Shown one piece after another: positions 25,876-34,895 of a DNA stretch of 64,000 nucleotides (positions within the stretch are counted from its first letter, which is position 1; every line of letters starts with the position of its first letter). The DNA is taken from the NCBI RefSeq assembly GCF_050496765.1, contig NZ_JBNWEO010000015.1:124001-188000 (forward strand). Reading direction: 5' to 3'. Both the position numbers and the translations under genes were made by a program. Below the pieces are notes generated by a model. The model was not told the origin of the DNA and did not search any database. It saw only the letters and a list, made by a program, of their open reading frames with translations. The DNA is from JAEVLT01 sp050496765 (GTDB lineage: Bacteria > Bacillota > Bacilli > Bacillales > Cytobacillaceae).

Positions 25876-25902
25876 AAAGGCTGGCAGTGTTTGCCAGCCT
25901 TT
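25876..25902. terminator. Terminator between ypeQ and csp
   Basis: AAAGGCTGGCA (25876-25886) pairs with TGCCAGCCTTT (25892-25902), between convergent genes. Confidence 0.85.
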
Positions 25903-25917
25903 GAGTTGTATTTTGGA

Positions 25918-26118
25918 TTAAAGTTTTACCACGTTTGCTGCTTGTGGTCCACGGTTACCTTCAACGATTTCAAAAGAAACTTCTTGGCCTTCTTCTAAAG
26001 ACTTGAAGCCATCACCTTGGATTGCGCTGAAGTGTACGAATACATCGTCTCCACCTTCGACTTCAATAAAACCGTAGCCTTTTTCATTGTTGAACCATTT
26101 TACTTTACCGTTTTGCAT
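25918..26118 (-). CDS. Cold-shock protein (CspB/CspD type)
   Basis: A 66-residue single OB-fold nucleic-acid chaperone. The RNP1 motif KGYGFIEV and RNP2 motif VFVHFSAI are intact, and the length and ends ([20 protein letters not shown]) are standard. ATG follows AGGAGGAAGAAGC. It melts RNA secondary structure during cold or growth-phase adaptation. A 110-nt leader precedes it, as is usual for csp genes. The longer in-frame extension to 26298 is leader, not protein. Confidence 0.95.
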   Translation of the reverse strand: MQNGKVKWFNNEKGYGFIEVEGGDDVFVHFSAIQGDGFKSLEEGQEVSFEIVEGNRGPQAANVVKL

Positions 26119-26264
26119 AATGCTTCTTCCTCCTAAGCCTATCAAGACACAACTAGCGTCTTCGTTAAATATTGTCATGGTGCAGACATTACCGGCAATT
26201 GACTTGCGACGATTTTTCTGTATCATGATGATTTTAATATACATGAATAAAGTGGGACAGTCAA
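26119..26264 (-). promoter_or_regulatory. csp promoter and long 5' leader
   Basis: Read on the minus strand: -35 TTGACT (26264-26259), 17-bp spacer, -10 TATATT (26241-26236), giving a start near 26229 and a leader of about 110 nt. Long leaders of csp mRNAs commonly fold in a temperature-dependent way; no specific structure was computed here. Confidence 0.7.
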
Positions 26265-26409
26265 GGAATGGAAGCGTTTTTTCACTTAATCTTAACACAA
26301 AATCTGCAAATATTAAAAAATGTCTGAAATCAGTTTTGTTTTAAACATAAATTTTCCTCATGCTCATACTTTTTAATAACCAATGCATGGCGGATTGAGG
26401 GAGGAGTAT

Positions 26410-26697
26410 ATGTACCGATTTTCGATTGAGGGTCAAGAATGGATACTAAGGTTTTCCCCCCAGATTTCAGTAGGAGCAGAAGAGAAACAAGCCATTTTAA
26501 CTTCCCTGCTTCAAATAGAAAAAGACTTGCTGGCGTACTCACACGGCGAAGCTTTTATGATGCTTGATAAAAAAATCGGCGCCATTGTTTTTATTGTTGA
26601 AAAAGTACCTTCATTCATTTTAACAGTATCAACCATTATTCCGATTGATCATTGGTATATTCAAGACCCTACATTAAAACTATTTAAAACTTGTTAA
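26410..26697 (+). CDS. Hypothetical protein, 95 residues
   Basis: ATG follows GGGAGGAGT, a strong ribosome site. The product is soluble-looking, with beta-strand-like aromatic segments (YRFSIEGQEWILRFSP), one acidic helix and a C-terminal DHWYIQDPTLKLFKTC. There is no signal peptide and I recognise no domain. It is monocistronic, with its stop inside the terminator stem. Confidence 0.6.
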   Translation: MYRFSIEGQEWILRFSPQISVGAEEKQAILTSLLQIEKDLLAYSHGEAFMMLDKKIGAIVFIVEKVPSFILTVSTIIPIDHWYIQDPTLKLFKTC

Positions 26698-26725
26698 CCC
26701 GCTCAAATGGTTGAGCGGGTTTTTT
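26696..26725 (+). terminator. Terminator after the 95-residue gene
   Basis: AACCCGCTCAA (26696-26706), loop ATGG, TTGAGCGGGTT (26711-26721), then T's. Confidence 0.9.
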
Positions 26726-26790
26726 GTTGCGGCAAACAACAGCCCCTGCATTATAGATGTCATAAATTAGACAAAATAATGGAGCTGAAA

Positions 26791-26834
26791 TGTGATAAAT
26801 GTCTGCTAATATAATATTGAGATTTTGATACAAT
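26791..26834 (+). promoter_or_regulatory. Candidate cydA promoter with degenerate Crp/Fnr-type site
   Basis: An extended -10, TGATACAAT (26826-26834), predicts a start near 26841. TGTGA-N6-TCTGC (26791-26806) centres about -42, but its right half is poor. A second TATAAT at 26810-26815 is an alternative -10, so the assignment is tentative. The leader to cydA would be about 145 nt. Confidence 0.4.
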
Positions 26835-26985
26835 AGCAATTTTAAATAAATAATTGTTATTGTCATCATTTTTTCAAAAGCCGGCTTTGTTATGTATTTC
26901 AGCAGTAATGTTAGGTTTTTTTATTGTGAATTTGCGAGCATGATTTATTGGAAAATGTTAAAAATTTATCGAGGAGGAAATGCAT

Positions 26986-28392
26986 ATGGATCCAGTTTTT
27001 TTGGCCAGAGTTCAATTTGCTGTGACCACAGTTTATCACTTCTTCTTTGTTCCGCTTACGATTGGCCTTGTATTTATGGTTGCACTTATGCAAACGTTGT
27101 ACGTTGTGAAGAATAATGAAATTTACAAAAAAATGGCGAAATTCTGGGGGCATTTGTTTTTAATCAATTTTGCCGTCGGTGTTGTCACCGGTATTATTCA
27201 AGAATTCCAATTCGGGATGAACTGGTCGGATTATTCCCGTTTCGTCGGGGATGTATTCGGTGCACCGCTTGCGATTGAAGCATTGCTTGCCTTTTTTATG
27301 GAATCTACTTTTATCGGGATATGGATTTTTGGCTGGGATCGTTTGCCGAAAAAAGTTCATTTAACAAGCATTTGGCTTGTTTCGATTGGAACAATGCTAT
27401 CAGGATTTTGGATTTTGACAGCCAATTCTTTTATGCAACATCCGGTTGGCTTTGCGCTAAAGAATGGCCGAGCCGAAATGAATGATTTTTTGGCCTTAAT
27501 TGCCAATGGTCAAGTATGGGTCGAATTTCCACATGTTATAACAGGGGCACTAAGCACAGGAGCCTTTTTTGTAGCTGGAATCAGCGCCTATAACCTATTG
27601 AAGAAACGGCATATGGAATTTTATAAAAAATCATTAAACATGGCTTTAGTCATCGGTTTGATTGGAAGCTTGGGAGCAGCATTAAGCGGCCATGGTCAAG
27701 CACAATATCTTGTGAAAACTCAGCCGATGAAGATGGCCGCGGCGGAAGCCATTTGGAAGGATACTACCGACCCGGCTCCATGGTCAGCGTTTGCCATTAT
27801 TGATTCGGCAAAAAAAGAAAACAAATTTGAGATCAATATTCCGTATGCATTAAGCTTTCTGTCTTATTCGAAATTTGAAGGCGGCTTAAAAGGTATGGAG
27901 ACATTGCAAAAGGAATATTCGCAAAAATATGATGCGAAAGTCGGCAAAGATACGAATTACATTCCACCGGTTAAAACAACCTATTGGAGCTTCCGGTTAA
28001 TGATCGGCTTTGGAACCTTGATGATTTTGCTCTCGATAATTGGTCTTTTCCTTTGGAAAAAAGAAAAATTGGAACAAAGCAAGACTTTCTTGAAATTTTT
28101 AGTTCCGGCGATTTCATTCCCATTCCTTGCAAATACATTTGGGTGGATCATGACGGAAGTCGGCCGCCAGCCTTGGACTGTTTTTGGCCTAATGACAACA
28201 GCTGACTCCGTTTCGCCGAACGTTTCCGCAGGTACCGTGCTGTTTTCAATTATTATGTATGTCTTGATTTTTACGATTCTGGCAACCGTGATGGTCTATT
28301 TGATGGTTCGTGAAATTAAAAAAGGCCCTGGGGCCCATCAAGGCATTGAAAGTCCGATTTCCGCAGATCCGTTCAATAAGGTAGGTGCCTAA
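26986..28392 (+). CDS. cydA: Cytochrome bd quinol oxidase subunit I
   Basis: Oxidises quinol and reduces O2 to water in the membrane with high oxygen affinity. The 468-residue length equals B. subtilis CydA. His18 (VYHFFFVPLT), the WVEFPHVITG histidine and the GRQPW motif (EVGRQPWTV) are seen; the quinol loop is the short Gram-positive form. ATG at 26986 gives a better spacing from GAGGAGG than the one at 26980. First gene of cydABDC; the next starts one base after its stop. Confidence 0.95.
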   Translation: MDPVFLARVQFAVTTVYHFFFVPLTIGLVFMVALMQTLYVVKNNEIYKKMAKFWGHLFLINFAVGVVTGIIQEFQFGMNWSDYSRFVGDVFGAPLAIEALLAFFMESTFIGIWIFGWDRLPKKVHLTSIWLVSIGTMLSGFWILTANSFMQHPVGFALKNGRAEMNDFLALIANGQVWVEFPHVITGALSTGAFFVAGISAYNLLKKRHMEFYKKSLNMALVIGLIGSLGAALSGHGQAQYLVKTQPMKMAAAEAIWKDTTDPAPWSAFAIIDSAKKENKFEINIPYALSFLSYSKFEGGLKGMETLQKEYSQKYDAKVGKDTNYIPPVKTTYWSFRLMIGFGTLMILLSIIGLFLWKKEKLEQSKTFLKFLVPAISFPFLANTFGWIMTEVGRQPWTVFGLMTTADSVSPNVSAGTVLFSIIMYVLIFTILATVMVYLMVREIKKGPGAHQGIESPISADPFNKVGA

Positions 28393-28393
28393 A

Positions 28394-29407
28394 ATGCAAT
28401 TAAACGAATTATGGTTTGTCTTAATTGCCGTAGTATTTATTGGTTTTTTCTTCCTGGAAGGTTTTGATTTTGGTGTCGGGATGTCAACAAGATTTTTAGC
28501 CCGCAATCAGACGGAACGATCCGTCATGGTCAATGCCATCGGGCCTTTCTGGGATGCGAATGAAGTATGGCTGCTAACTGGCGGGGGTGCAATTTTTGCT
28601 GCTTTCCCACATTGGTATGCAACCATGTTCAGCGGTTACTATATCCCATTGCTTGCGGTCTTACTGTGTTTAATTGGCCGAGGTGTATCATTTGAATTTC
28701 GCAGCAAGGTTGCAAACTCGAGCTGGACGAATATTTGGGACTGGACGATCTTTTTCGGCAGCCTGTTGCCTCCGTTCCTATTAGGTGTTCTCTTTACAAG
28801 CATGTTAAAAGGAATGCCAATTGAAAAAGATATGAACATGGCAGCCGGGTTTTCCGACTTTATCAATATCTATTCGATATGGGGCGGACTGACTGTTACA
28901 TTACTAACGTTCCTGCACGGTTTAAATTTTTTAACGTTGAAAACAGATGGCGATCTTCGCAAACGTTCAGCTGCATTAGCGAAAAAAGTCGTCTTTGCTG
29001 TTCTTGGCTCACTTGTCGTTTTTGTGATTTTGTCGTGGTCGATGACAGATATTTTTGAGGTTCGCCGCGTACCTGAACTCATTCTTGTTGCACTGATTGT
29101 AGTGTCGTATGTACTTAGCTTTGCGTTTATATCGCAAAAACGTGAAGGACTGGCGTTTACGATGTCCGGTCTTGGATTAGTGTTTACCGTATCAGCCATT
29201 TTCGTCGGTCTATTCCCAAGGGTGATGATCAGCTCCATCAGCAAAGCGTATGATCTAACCGTTTATAATGCATCTAGCGGTGGATACTCACTAAAAGTGA
29301 TGACCATTGTTGCATTGACGATCTTACCGTTTGTATTAGGGTACACGATTTGGAGCTACTATGTTTTTAGAAAACGCGTGACAGACAAGGAGCATTTAAC
29401 GTACTGA
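28394..29407 (+). CDS. cydB: Cytochrome bd quinol oxidase subunit II
   Basis: A 337-residue membrane partner of CydA. The family start FFFLEGFDFGVGM, NAIGPFWDANEVWLLTGGG and the later FLHGLNFL region are present. ATG at 28394 follows GGTAGGTG; the GTG at 28385 lies within that site. Its TGA overlaps the following ABC gene's ATG by one base, indicating coupled translation. Confidence 0.95.
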   Translation: MQLNELWFVLIAVVFIGFFFLEGFDFGVGMSTRFLARNQTERSVMVNAIGPFWDANEVWLLTGGGAIFAAFPHWYATMFSGYYIPLLAVLLCLIGRGVSFEFRSKVANSSWTNIWDWTIFFGSLLPPFLLGVLFTSMLKGMPIEKDMNMAAGFSDFINIYSIWGGLTVTLLTFLHGLNFLTLKTDGDLRKRSAALAKKVVFAVLGSLVVFVILSWSMTDIFEVRRVPELILVALIVVSYVLSFAFISQKREGLAFTMSGLGLVFTVSAIFVGLFPRVMISSISKAYDLTVYNASSGGYSLKVMTIVALTILPFVLGYTIWSYYVFRKRVTDKEHLTY

Positions 29408-31125
29408 TGGATAAATCATTATTCTCATACAAGGGAATCAAACCAGTACTTGTTTTGCTTGCAGTTTTAACGGCTATTCAAGCTGTGATGATTATCATTC
29501 AAGCCTATTTCTTGGCAGATTCAATCTCCTCCCTCTTTGGGGGAGATTTGTTTCGTCATACTTTTGAAAAAATAGCCATTTTTTTTCTTGCCCTTATATC
29601 CCGTCAGGCCATGACTTTTTTGAAAAAAAAGCTTGCATATCAATTTGCGGTTAAAACGAGTGTGAATCTTAGAAAATCGGTAATTAATAAATTATTCCAG
29701 TTGGGTCCGCGGTTTGTGAGGGAAGAAGGCACCGGGCAAACAGTCACATTAATTTTGGAAGGTACCATGAAATTTCGCCGCTATCTCGAGCTATTTTTGC
29801 CAAAATTGATGAACATGACCTTTATTCCGGCGATGGTGGTCATCTTTATCTTTTTTGAAAATGTAAGGTCTGCGGTTATCTTAATTCTTGCTTTTCCTAT
29901 TTTAATTATCTTTATGATTTTGCTTGGATTGGCGGCCCGCAGCAAAGCGGATCGCCAATATCAATCCTATCAAATGCTTTCCAACCATTTTGTCGATTCG
30001 TTAAGAGGACTTGAAACATTAAAATATTTAGGGCTTAGCCGAAAGCATAGCGAAAAAATCAGCCTTGTCAGTGAGCACTACCGGCATGCAACAATGGCTA
30101 CATTAAGGGTAGCATTTTTATCGACTTTTGCGCTAGACTTTTTTACGATGCTCTCAATTGCAACGGTTGCAGTGTTCCTTGGGATGGGGTTGATCAATGG
30201 AACAATGGATCTGAAACCGGCACTAACCATTTTGATCCTTGCACCGGAGTTCTTTTTGCCGATTCGGGAAGTCGGAGCCGATTATCACGCCACATTGGAT
30301 GGCAAAGAAGCTGGTAGGAAAATTCAGGAGATCGTGAATAAAAATTCAGCTGAACAACAATCTGAGTCACTTCCGCAATGGAATGCAACGAGCATGTTAA
30401 CAGTGAATAACGTGAGTTTTCATTATGAAGATAAAACTGAATCAGGATTGTTTGACCTGCAATTTTCACTTGCAGGCATAAAGAAAATTGGGATTATCGG
30501 TGCAAGCGGTGCCGGAAAATCAACAATGATCGATTTACTGGCCGGATTTTTGTCTCCTTTTAAAGGAGAAATTCTTATCGACGGAAAAAAACTGTCTTCT
30601 CTATCACAGAATGATTGGCACAGGCAGCTGACATACATCCCGCAGCATCCGTATTTGTTCCATGATACCATTCTGAACAACATCCGCTTTTATCATCCTG
30701 AAGCAGCTCAAAGTGAAGTGGAAAATGCGGTTCGAGCCGCGGGACTTCATAAGCTGATTGAGGAACTTCCAAATGGATTGGAAACGACGATTGGAGAAGG
30801 CGGACGCACGATCAGCGGTGGACAAGAACAGCGGATTGCCCTTGCCCGGGCGTTTTTGGGAAATCGTCCCATCCTTTTGCTTGATGAGCCGACCGCCCAT
30901 TTAGATATTGAAACGGAAGCGGACCTGAAAGAAACGATGCTTCTTCTTTTCGAGGGAAAGCTTGTTTTTCTTGCGACCCACCGGCTGCACTGGATGAGGG
31001 ATATGGATCAAATTCTTGTCCTTGATCAAGGGAGATTGGTTGAGACAGGAAACCATGAGCAATTAATGAATAAAAAAGGTTATTATTTTCGATTAGTTAT
31101 GGCGCAAAAGGAGGGCCTGCAGTGA
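29407..31125 (+). CDS. cydD: Heterodimeric ABC exporter CydDC, first subunit
   Basis: Fused membrane-ATPase ABC protein needed for assembly of cytochrome bd; the E. coli pair exports glutathione and cysteine. Six N-terminal helices are followed by an ATPase with GASGAGKST, signature ISGGQEQR and LLLDEPTAHLD. Sequence type corresponds to E. coli CydD, though Bacillus nomenclature calls the first gene cydC. Overlaps cydB by one base and the next gene by four. Confidence 0.9.
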   Translation: MDKSLFSYKGIKPVLVLLAVLTAIQAVMIIIQAYFLADSISSLFGGDLFRHTFEKIAIFFLALISRQAMTFLKKKLAYQFAVKTSVNLRKSVINKLFQLGPRFVREEGTGQTVTLILEGTMKFRRYLELFLPKLMNMTFIPAMVVIFIFFENVRSAVILILAFPILIIFMILLGLAARSKADRQYQSYQMLSNHFVDSLRGLETLKYLGLSRKHSEKISLVSEHYRHATMATLRVAFLSTFALDFFTMLSIATVAVFLGMGLINGTMDLKPALTILILAPEFFLPIREVGADYHATLDGKEAGRKIQEIVNKNSAEQQSESLPQWNATSMLTVNNVSFHYEDKTESGLFDLQFSLAGIKKIGIIGASGAGKSTMIDLLAGFLSPFKGEILIDGKKLSSLSQNDWHRQLTYIPQHPYLFHDTILNNIRFYHPEAAQSEVENAVRAAGLHKLIEELPNGLETTIGEGGRTISGGQEQRIALARAFLGNRPILLLDEPTAHLDIETEADLKETMLLLFEGKLVFLATHRLHWMRDMDQILVLDQGRLVETGNHEQLMNKKGYYFRLVMAQKEGLQ

Positions 31126-32849
31126 ATAAAGATCAATGGATTTTTCCATACCTCAAACAATATCGAGGCTTATTTTTGCTAGCCATTTCACTTGGCGCCC
31201 TTACCGTCCTGTTTGGCGCTGGTTTGATGTTTACTTCCGGATATTTAATTTCAAAAGCAGCAACCCGGCCGGAGTCGATCTTAATGGTATACGTTCCAAT
31301 TGTCGGCGTTCGTACATTTGGGATTGGCAGAGCGGTTATAAGCTATATTGAAAGGTTGACTGGCCATCAATTTATCTTAAAAATTCTCTCTGAAATGCGC
31401 ACCCGGCTCTATAAAATTCTTGAACCACAGGCGATTTTTCTAAGGGAGCGGTTTGCGACTGGCGACCTGCTGGGTGTTTTAGCAGATGATATCGAGCACT
31501 TACAGGATTTTTATTTAAAAACCTTGATTCCATCTGTGGTCTCGCTTGTTGTCTATGTTATCATCATTGTTCTTGCAGGAGCTTTCTCCATTCCATTTGC
31601 CATCTTGCTCGGCGTGTTGATCGGATTGCTTGTTTTGGTTGGCCCGCTTCTTTCTTTTGTTTATTTGAAAGCAAAAAACGAACAGTTAAAGCAGAGGAAA
31701 AGCATGCTGTACCGGCAGTTAACCGATGCGGTGTTTGGAATGAGCGACTGGGTTTTCAGCGGTAAATACCCGGATTTGATCGCAAAGTATGAAAAAAACG
31801 AGCAGGAATGGCAGCAAATTGATGTGATAAAACAATCCTTTATCAACTGGCGCGAGTTTTTTAGTCAAGCTGTTCTGGGAATTGTTGTCATTTTAGCGGT
31901 TTACTGGGCGAGCAGCCAGACGCAAGCTGGAGAATTTCCGGCTACCTTTATTGCAGCTGTGGGCCTTGTAATGATGTCTTTACTTGAATCGTTTTTGCCG
32001 CTTTCTGGTGCAGTGAGTGAGGTTTCATCCTATAAAGAGTCTGTGGACCATTTAACTTCTATCGAATCTAAAAATTCGCCGAGTGCGACACAATCGTCTG
32101 TGGCATCCTTTGAAGAATTTTCCAATATTTCAATTCGGTTTGCAAATATCACGTTTGCCTATCCGGGAGAGGCATCACTGATAAGAGATTTTAACCTTGA
32201 GGTAAATCAAGGGGAAAAAATAGCGATTCTCGGGCCGAGTGGTTCGGGGAAATCTACATTGTTAAAATTGCTCCAAGGGGTTCTTTCTCCTAAAAGTGGT
32301 GAAGTCCTTTTGAATGGCATCAGAGCAGATGAAATAGAATCGTTCATTCCTGAAATCATCTCCATATTGAATCAAAAACCGTATTTGTTCAATACAACTG
32401 TATTAAACAACATTCGGCTTGGCAGGCCTGATGCAACGGATGAAGAAGTTTATCTGGCCGCAAAACAAGCCCAGATTCATGAACTTATTGAAAGTTTGCC
32501 AAATGGCTATGAAACAAATATGCACGAAACTGGAGGGCGGTTTTCTGGTGGTGAGCGGCAAAGAATTGCGCTTGCCCGAATTTTGCTGCAAAATACGCCG
32601 GTGGTCATTATGGATGAACCAACAGTTGGACTGGATCCACTAATGGAACAAAAATTGCTCGAGACGATTTTTGCAGCGTTGAAAGGAAAAACGATTATTT
32701 GGGTGACCCATCACCTTGCCGGAATGTCCAAAATGGATCGCATTCTATTCATTGACCGCGGCTTGATCACAATGCAAGGTACACACAGGCAGTTGATCGA
32801 AAAAGTAGAGCGCTACCGGAGACTTTATCAGTTAGATCGGCCGTTTTAA
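31122..32849 (+). CDS. cydC: Heterodimeric ABC exporter CydDC, second subunit
   Basis: A 575-residue ABC exporter half: membrane domain with FTSGYLISKAA near the start, then GPSGSGKST, signature FSGGERQR and VVIMDEPTVGLD. GTG start overlaps the preceding TGA (GTGA). It pairs with CydD to form the transporter that prepares the periplasmic or external redox state for cytochrome bd assembly. Last gene of the operon, followed by a terminator. Confidence 0.9.
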   Translation: MNKDQWIFPYLKQYRGLFLLAISLGALTVLFGAGLMFTSGYLISKAATRPESILMVYVPIVGVRTFGIGRAVISYIERLTGHQFILKILSEMRTRLYKILEPQAIFLRERFATGDLLGVLADDIEHLQDFYLKTLIPSVVSLVVYVIIIVLAGAFSIPFAILLGVLIGLLVLVGPLLSFVYLKAKNEQLKQRKSMLYRQLTDAVFGMSDWVFSGKYPDLIAKYEKNEQEWQQIDVIKQSFINWREFFSQAVLGIVVILAVYWASSQTQAGEFPATFIAAVGLVMMSLLESFLPLSGAVSEVSSYKESVDHLTSIESKNSPSATQSSVASFEEFSNISIRFANITFAYPGEASLIRDFNLEVNQGEKIAILGPSGSGKSTLLKLLQGVLSPKSGEVLLNGIRADEIESFIPEIISILNQKPYLFNTTVLNNIRLGRPDATDEEVYLAAKQAQIHELIESLPNGYETNMHETGGRFSGGERQRIALARILLQNTPVVIMDEPTVGLDPLMEQKLLETIFAALKGKTIIWVTHHLAGMSKMDRILFIDRGLITMQGTHRQLIEKVERYRRLYQLDRPF

Positions 32850-32861
32850 CGACTTTTGTAG

Positions 32862-32893
32862 CAAGCCCGGCGTTTTTCCGGACTTGTTTTTTG
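32862..32893 (+). terminator. cyd operon terminator
   Basis: CAAGCCCGG (32862-32870) pairs with CCGGACTTG (32878-32886) with one mismatch, followed by six T. Confidence 0.75.
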
Positions 32894-32976
32894 CCCTTTT
32901 ATTTAATTTTTGTAGTTCTCTCTCCCTCAAAAAAATCCCGCAACTTGGTAAATCCTTCTCTAACACTAACCTAAAA

Positions 32977-33004
32977 AGGATGTCCGTTGTTCGAAGGCCA
33001 TCCT
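32977..33004 (-). terminator. Terminator of the leftward 199-residue gene
   Basis: AGGATG (32977-32982) and CATCCT (32999-33004) form a stem; on the minus strand it is followed by TTTTTAG. The stop codon of the gene overlaps its first arm. Confidence 0.65.
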
Positions 33005-33602
33005 AATCACTTTCATTTTTTGTTACTTCTACAGTATAAATCTTTGACCAGCTCAAGTTTTTTCCATACTTTTTTTGGTAGAAAGAAAAAACTACATAAA
33101 AATTGTCGTTCCTAACAACTTTTTGTTTCTGAATAAAATAATACTCCATTGAAATTTGAGGCGCTCTCCCCAAATACATAAAACCAGGTGTTTCAACTAT
33201 ACCATTCTTATATGATATAGGAATGTTTGCATTTTTTAAATCTTTAATCACCCGTTTTTTAGTGCGTGAATCAGAACCTAATAAAAGTTCTTTTGGGTTT
33301 AATTGGTTAGCATATTCAATCTTTAAAAATCTGTAGCTAGATGGGTTATAAAGATAAACCGTATATAAATAATCTTTTTTTTTGTTAAATAAAGGTTTTG
33401 ATGACTTGTTTTTAAGAAGGATACTTACCTCTAGTTTATCAACTTGGTTTTTATCTGACTGCCCTGAGGTAGAAATTATTTTTATATCATTAGTCAGTTG
33501 TACATCATCCTCTGAAATAGATGGAGATAATAAAGACCAAAAAAATATACCGAATATAAGAAAAGAACCCAAAAAAATCAATAGAAATTTTTGCAAATTC
33601 AT
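33003..33602 (-). CDS. Membrane-anchored extracytoplasmic protein of unknown function
   Basis: A 199-residue protein with an N-terminal hydrophobic anchor (about residues 5-27) and a Lys/Tyr/Asn-rich outside domain with beta-like alternation (KLEVSILLKNKSSK, YLYTVYLYNPSSYRFLKIEY). No cysteine and no catalytic motif are visible. ATG follows GGAGGA. Codon use is markedly more AT-rich than in flanking genes. It lies downstream of another secreted-protein gene on the same strand, separated by a strong terminator. I do not recognise it. Confidence 0.6.
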   Translation of the reverse strand: MNLQKFLLIFLGSFLIFGIFFWSLLSPSISEDDVQLTNDIKIISTSGQSDKNQVDKLEVSILLKNKSSKPLFNKKKDYLYTVYLYNPSSYRFLKIEYANQLNPKELLLGSDSRTKKRVIKDLKNANIPISYKNGIVETPGFMYLGRAPQISMEYYFIQKQKVVRNDNFYVVFSFYQKKYGKNLSWSKIYTVEVTKNESD

Positions 33603-33632
33603 ATTCCTCCATAGAGTGTAAATTTTTAATAA

Positions 33633-33680
33633 AAAATAAAGTAATTAGATACTGAAAAAACTATCTAATTACTTTATTTT
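33633..33680. terminator. Bidirectional terminator, 19-bp perfect stem
   Basis: The 19-base arms at 33633-33651 and 33662-33680 (core AAAGTAATTAGATA / TATCTAATTACTTT) are perfectly complementary and AT-rich, with T-rich ends on both strands. It separates the two leftward unknown genes. Confidence 0.75.
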
Positions 33681-33688
33681 ACTTTTCT

Positions 33689-34051
33689 TTAATTTTCTGG
33701 CCAAGCGGAAAATCTATCCCAATAATATGAAAGTGATAGTGTAACGTTGCTACCATAGCTTAATGGAGTGATGAAATTATTGGTACTTGTGTTATAATTA
33801 ATAGGAGAAGTTTCAACGGTTGAACCTAAATATTCAACTCCTAGTTTTTGTAATTTTTGGATAACGTCGTTATCATTACGTTTAGTGTAGGCCTCAATCA
33901 TAGCTTTCTCAATCATTTTTTTCCTTTTTTTCCAAGAGGAATCTTTTGTTTGAGCCTGAATCTTATTAAAAACTTTGGCGTTGGCGTAAATCGGAATTTG
34001 TAATCCTAAAATTAGTAATAGACTACTAAACAACACGAATAATTTTTTCAT
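33689..34051 (-). CDS. Small secreted protein of unknown function
   Basis: A 120-residue protein with a classical signal peptide (KK, hydrophobic core, cleavage likely after YANA, about residue 25). The mature part has a basic helical stretch SWKKRKKMIEKAMIEAY, then NDNDVIQKLQKLGVEYLG and a beta-like NVTLSLSYYWDRF near the C-terminus. ATG follows AAGGAGTGG. The abrupt end after DRFSAWPEN may indicate truncation, since a terminator starts only 9 nt on. AT-rich like its neighbour; probably horizontally acquired. No family recognised. Confidence 0.6.
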   Translation of the reverse strand: MKKLFVLFSSLLLILGLQIPIYANAKVFNKIQAQTKDSSWKKRKKMIEKAMIEAYTKRNDNDVIQKLQKLGVEYLGSTVETSPINYNTSTNNFITPLSYGSNVTLSLSYYWDRFSAWPEN

Positions 34052-34895
34052 TTCCCATCCACTCCTTTACAAAAAATAGAAATCATACAAAAAATCTATT
34101 CCTAAGAACTATATTTATTCCAAAAAAACGGAATATTTTGTGTTTTTATAAACCACAAAACCGCCATCCACCTATGATAATTTGGATGGACTTCAACCAA
34201 ATTTTTAGACACAAACAACTGAGAATGTAGCAGAATGAGAAATAGGATGACATTCAAATGGTTTCACTCGATGTTGAATACATCCCTACTTGATAGCCCA
34301 AAAACCAAAAAGGAAAGCGTGAACGTACAACTGAGAGAAGACAGTACACATGTTCAAAAATGAAACAGCTTCTTTTCTACAAGATAGCACAAATGCCGTT
34401 ATTTCTTCTAAAACTTTTTGGGAAAAAGAGTTTCCTCTATTTAATATTAATACTTAAAGAACGTCACTTCAAAGTAAAGAAGTTTTGCATATTTCTAATT
34501 AATTGGAGCGAAAAATCAAGTGTTAGTTTTACAAAAGGAATGTGGTGAGAAGAGGAAAAGTTATTTAGGAGCGTTGAACTTATATTACATTTGAACAAGA
34601 ATTTGTTACAATAGAGAATGCCATAAGACATTCATTTTGTGATAGCATTCTTTTCTCTAACTTAGCAAAAAGAGTAGCATTGGTTTTAAAAAAAACAGAT
34701 AATGTTTCTGTTTCTCTAAATTCCTGCAAAAAAAGGTTAATGTTAGTCTCATCCCCTATAATTAACATTTGACTAATCGGCTTTGGTATACGAGAGCGAG
34801 TCCTGTTGAAACAAATCTCAAATTCTATTGATTTTTAAAATTCTAGAGGAAAAATCGGTTTGCATATTGGGAATTAAAAGGAGAATGACCATAAA
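34052..34895. other. AT-rich intergenic stretch without intact genes
   Basis: No intact gene with a ribosome site is visible over 840 bp. It contains a CCATCCA/TGGATGG hairpin (34164-34189) and the decayed frame listed separately at 34350-34772. No insertion-sequence ends or target duplications were recognised. The stretch is flanked by the two AT-rich secreted-protein genes and topB. Confidence 0.5.
34350..34772 (+). pseudogene. Possible decayed coding frame
   Basis: One reading frame from ATG 34350 to TGA 34772 reads as plausible protein on both sides of five in-frame stops: an opening segment of 35 codons (start MFKNETASFLQDSTNAV) and a closing one of about 60 codons (including TIENAIRHSFCDSILFSN). 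The frame is kept throughout, which suggests a gene inactivated by point mutations. There is no clear ribosome site and no family was recognised, so chance is also possible in AT-rich DNA. Confidence 0.25.

Noticed and set aside
34580..34768. Leftward 62-codon frame
   Set aside because: No ribosome site; antisense to the more protein-like decayed frame.
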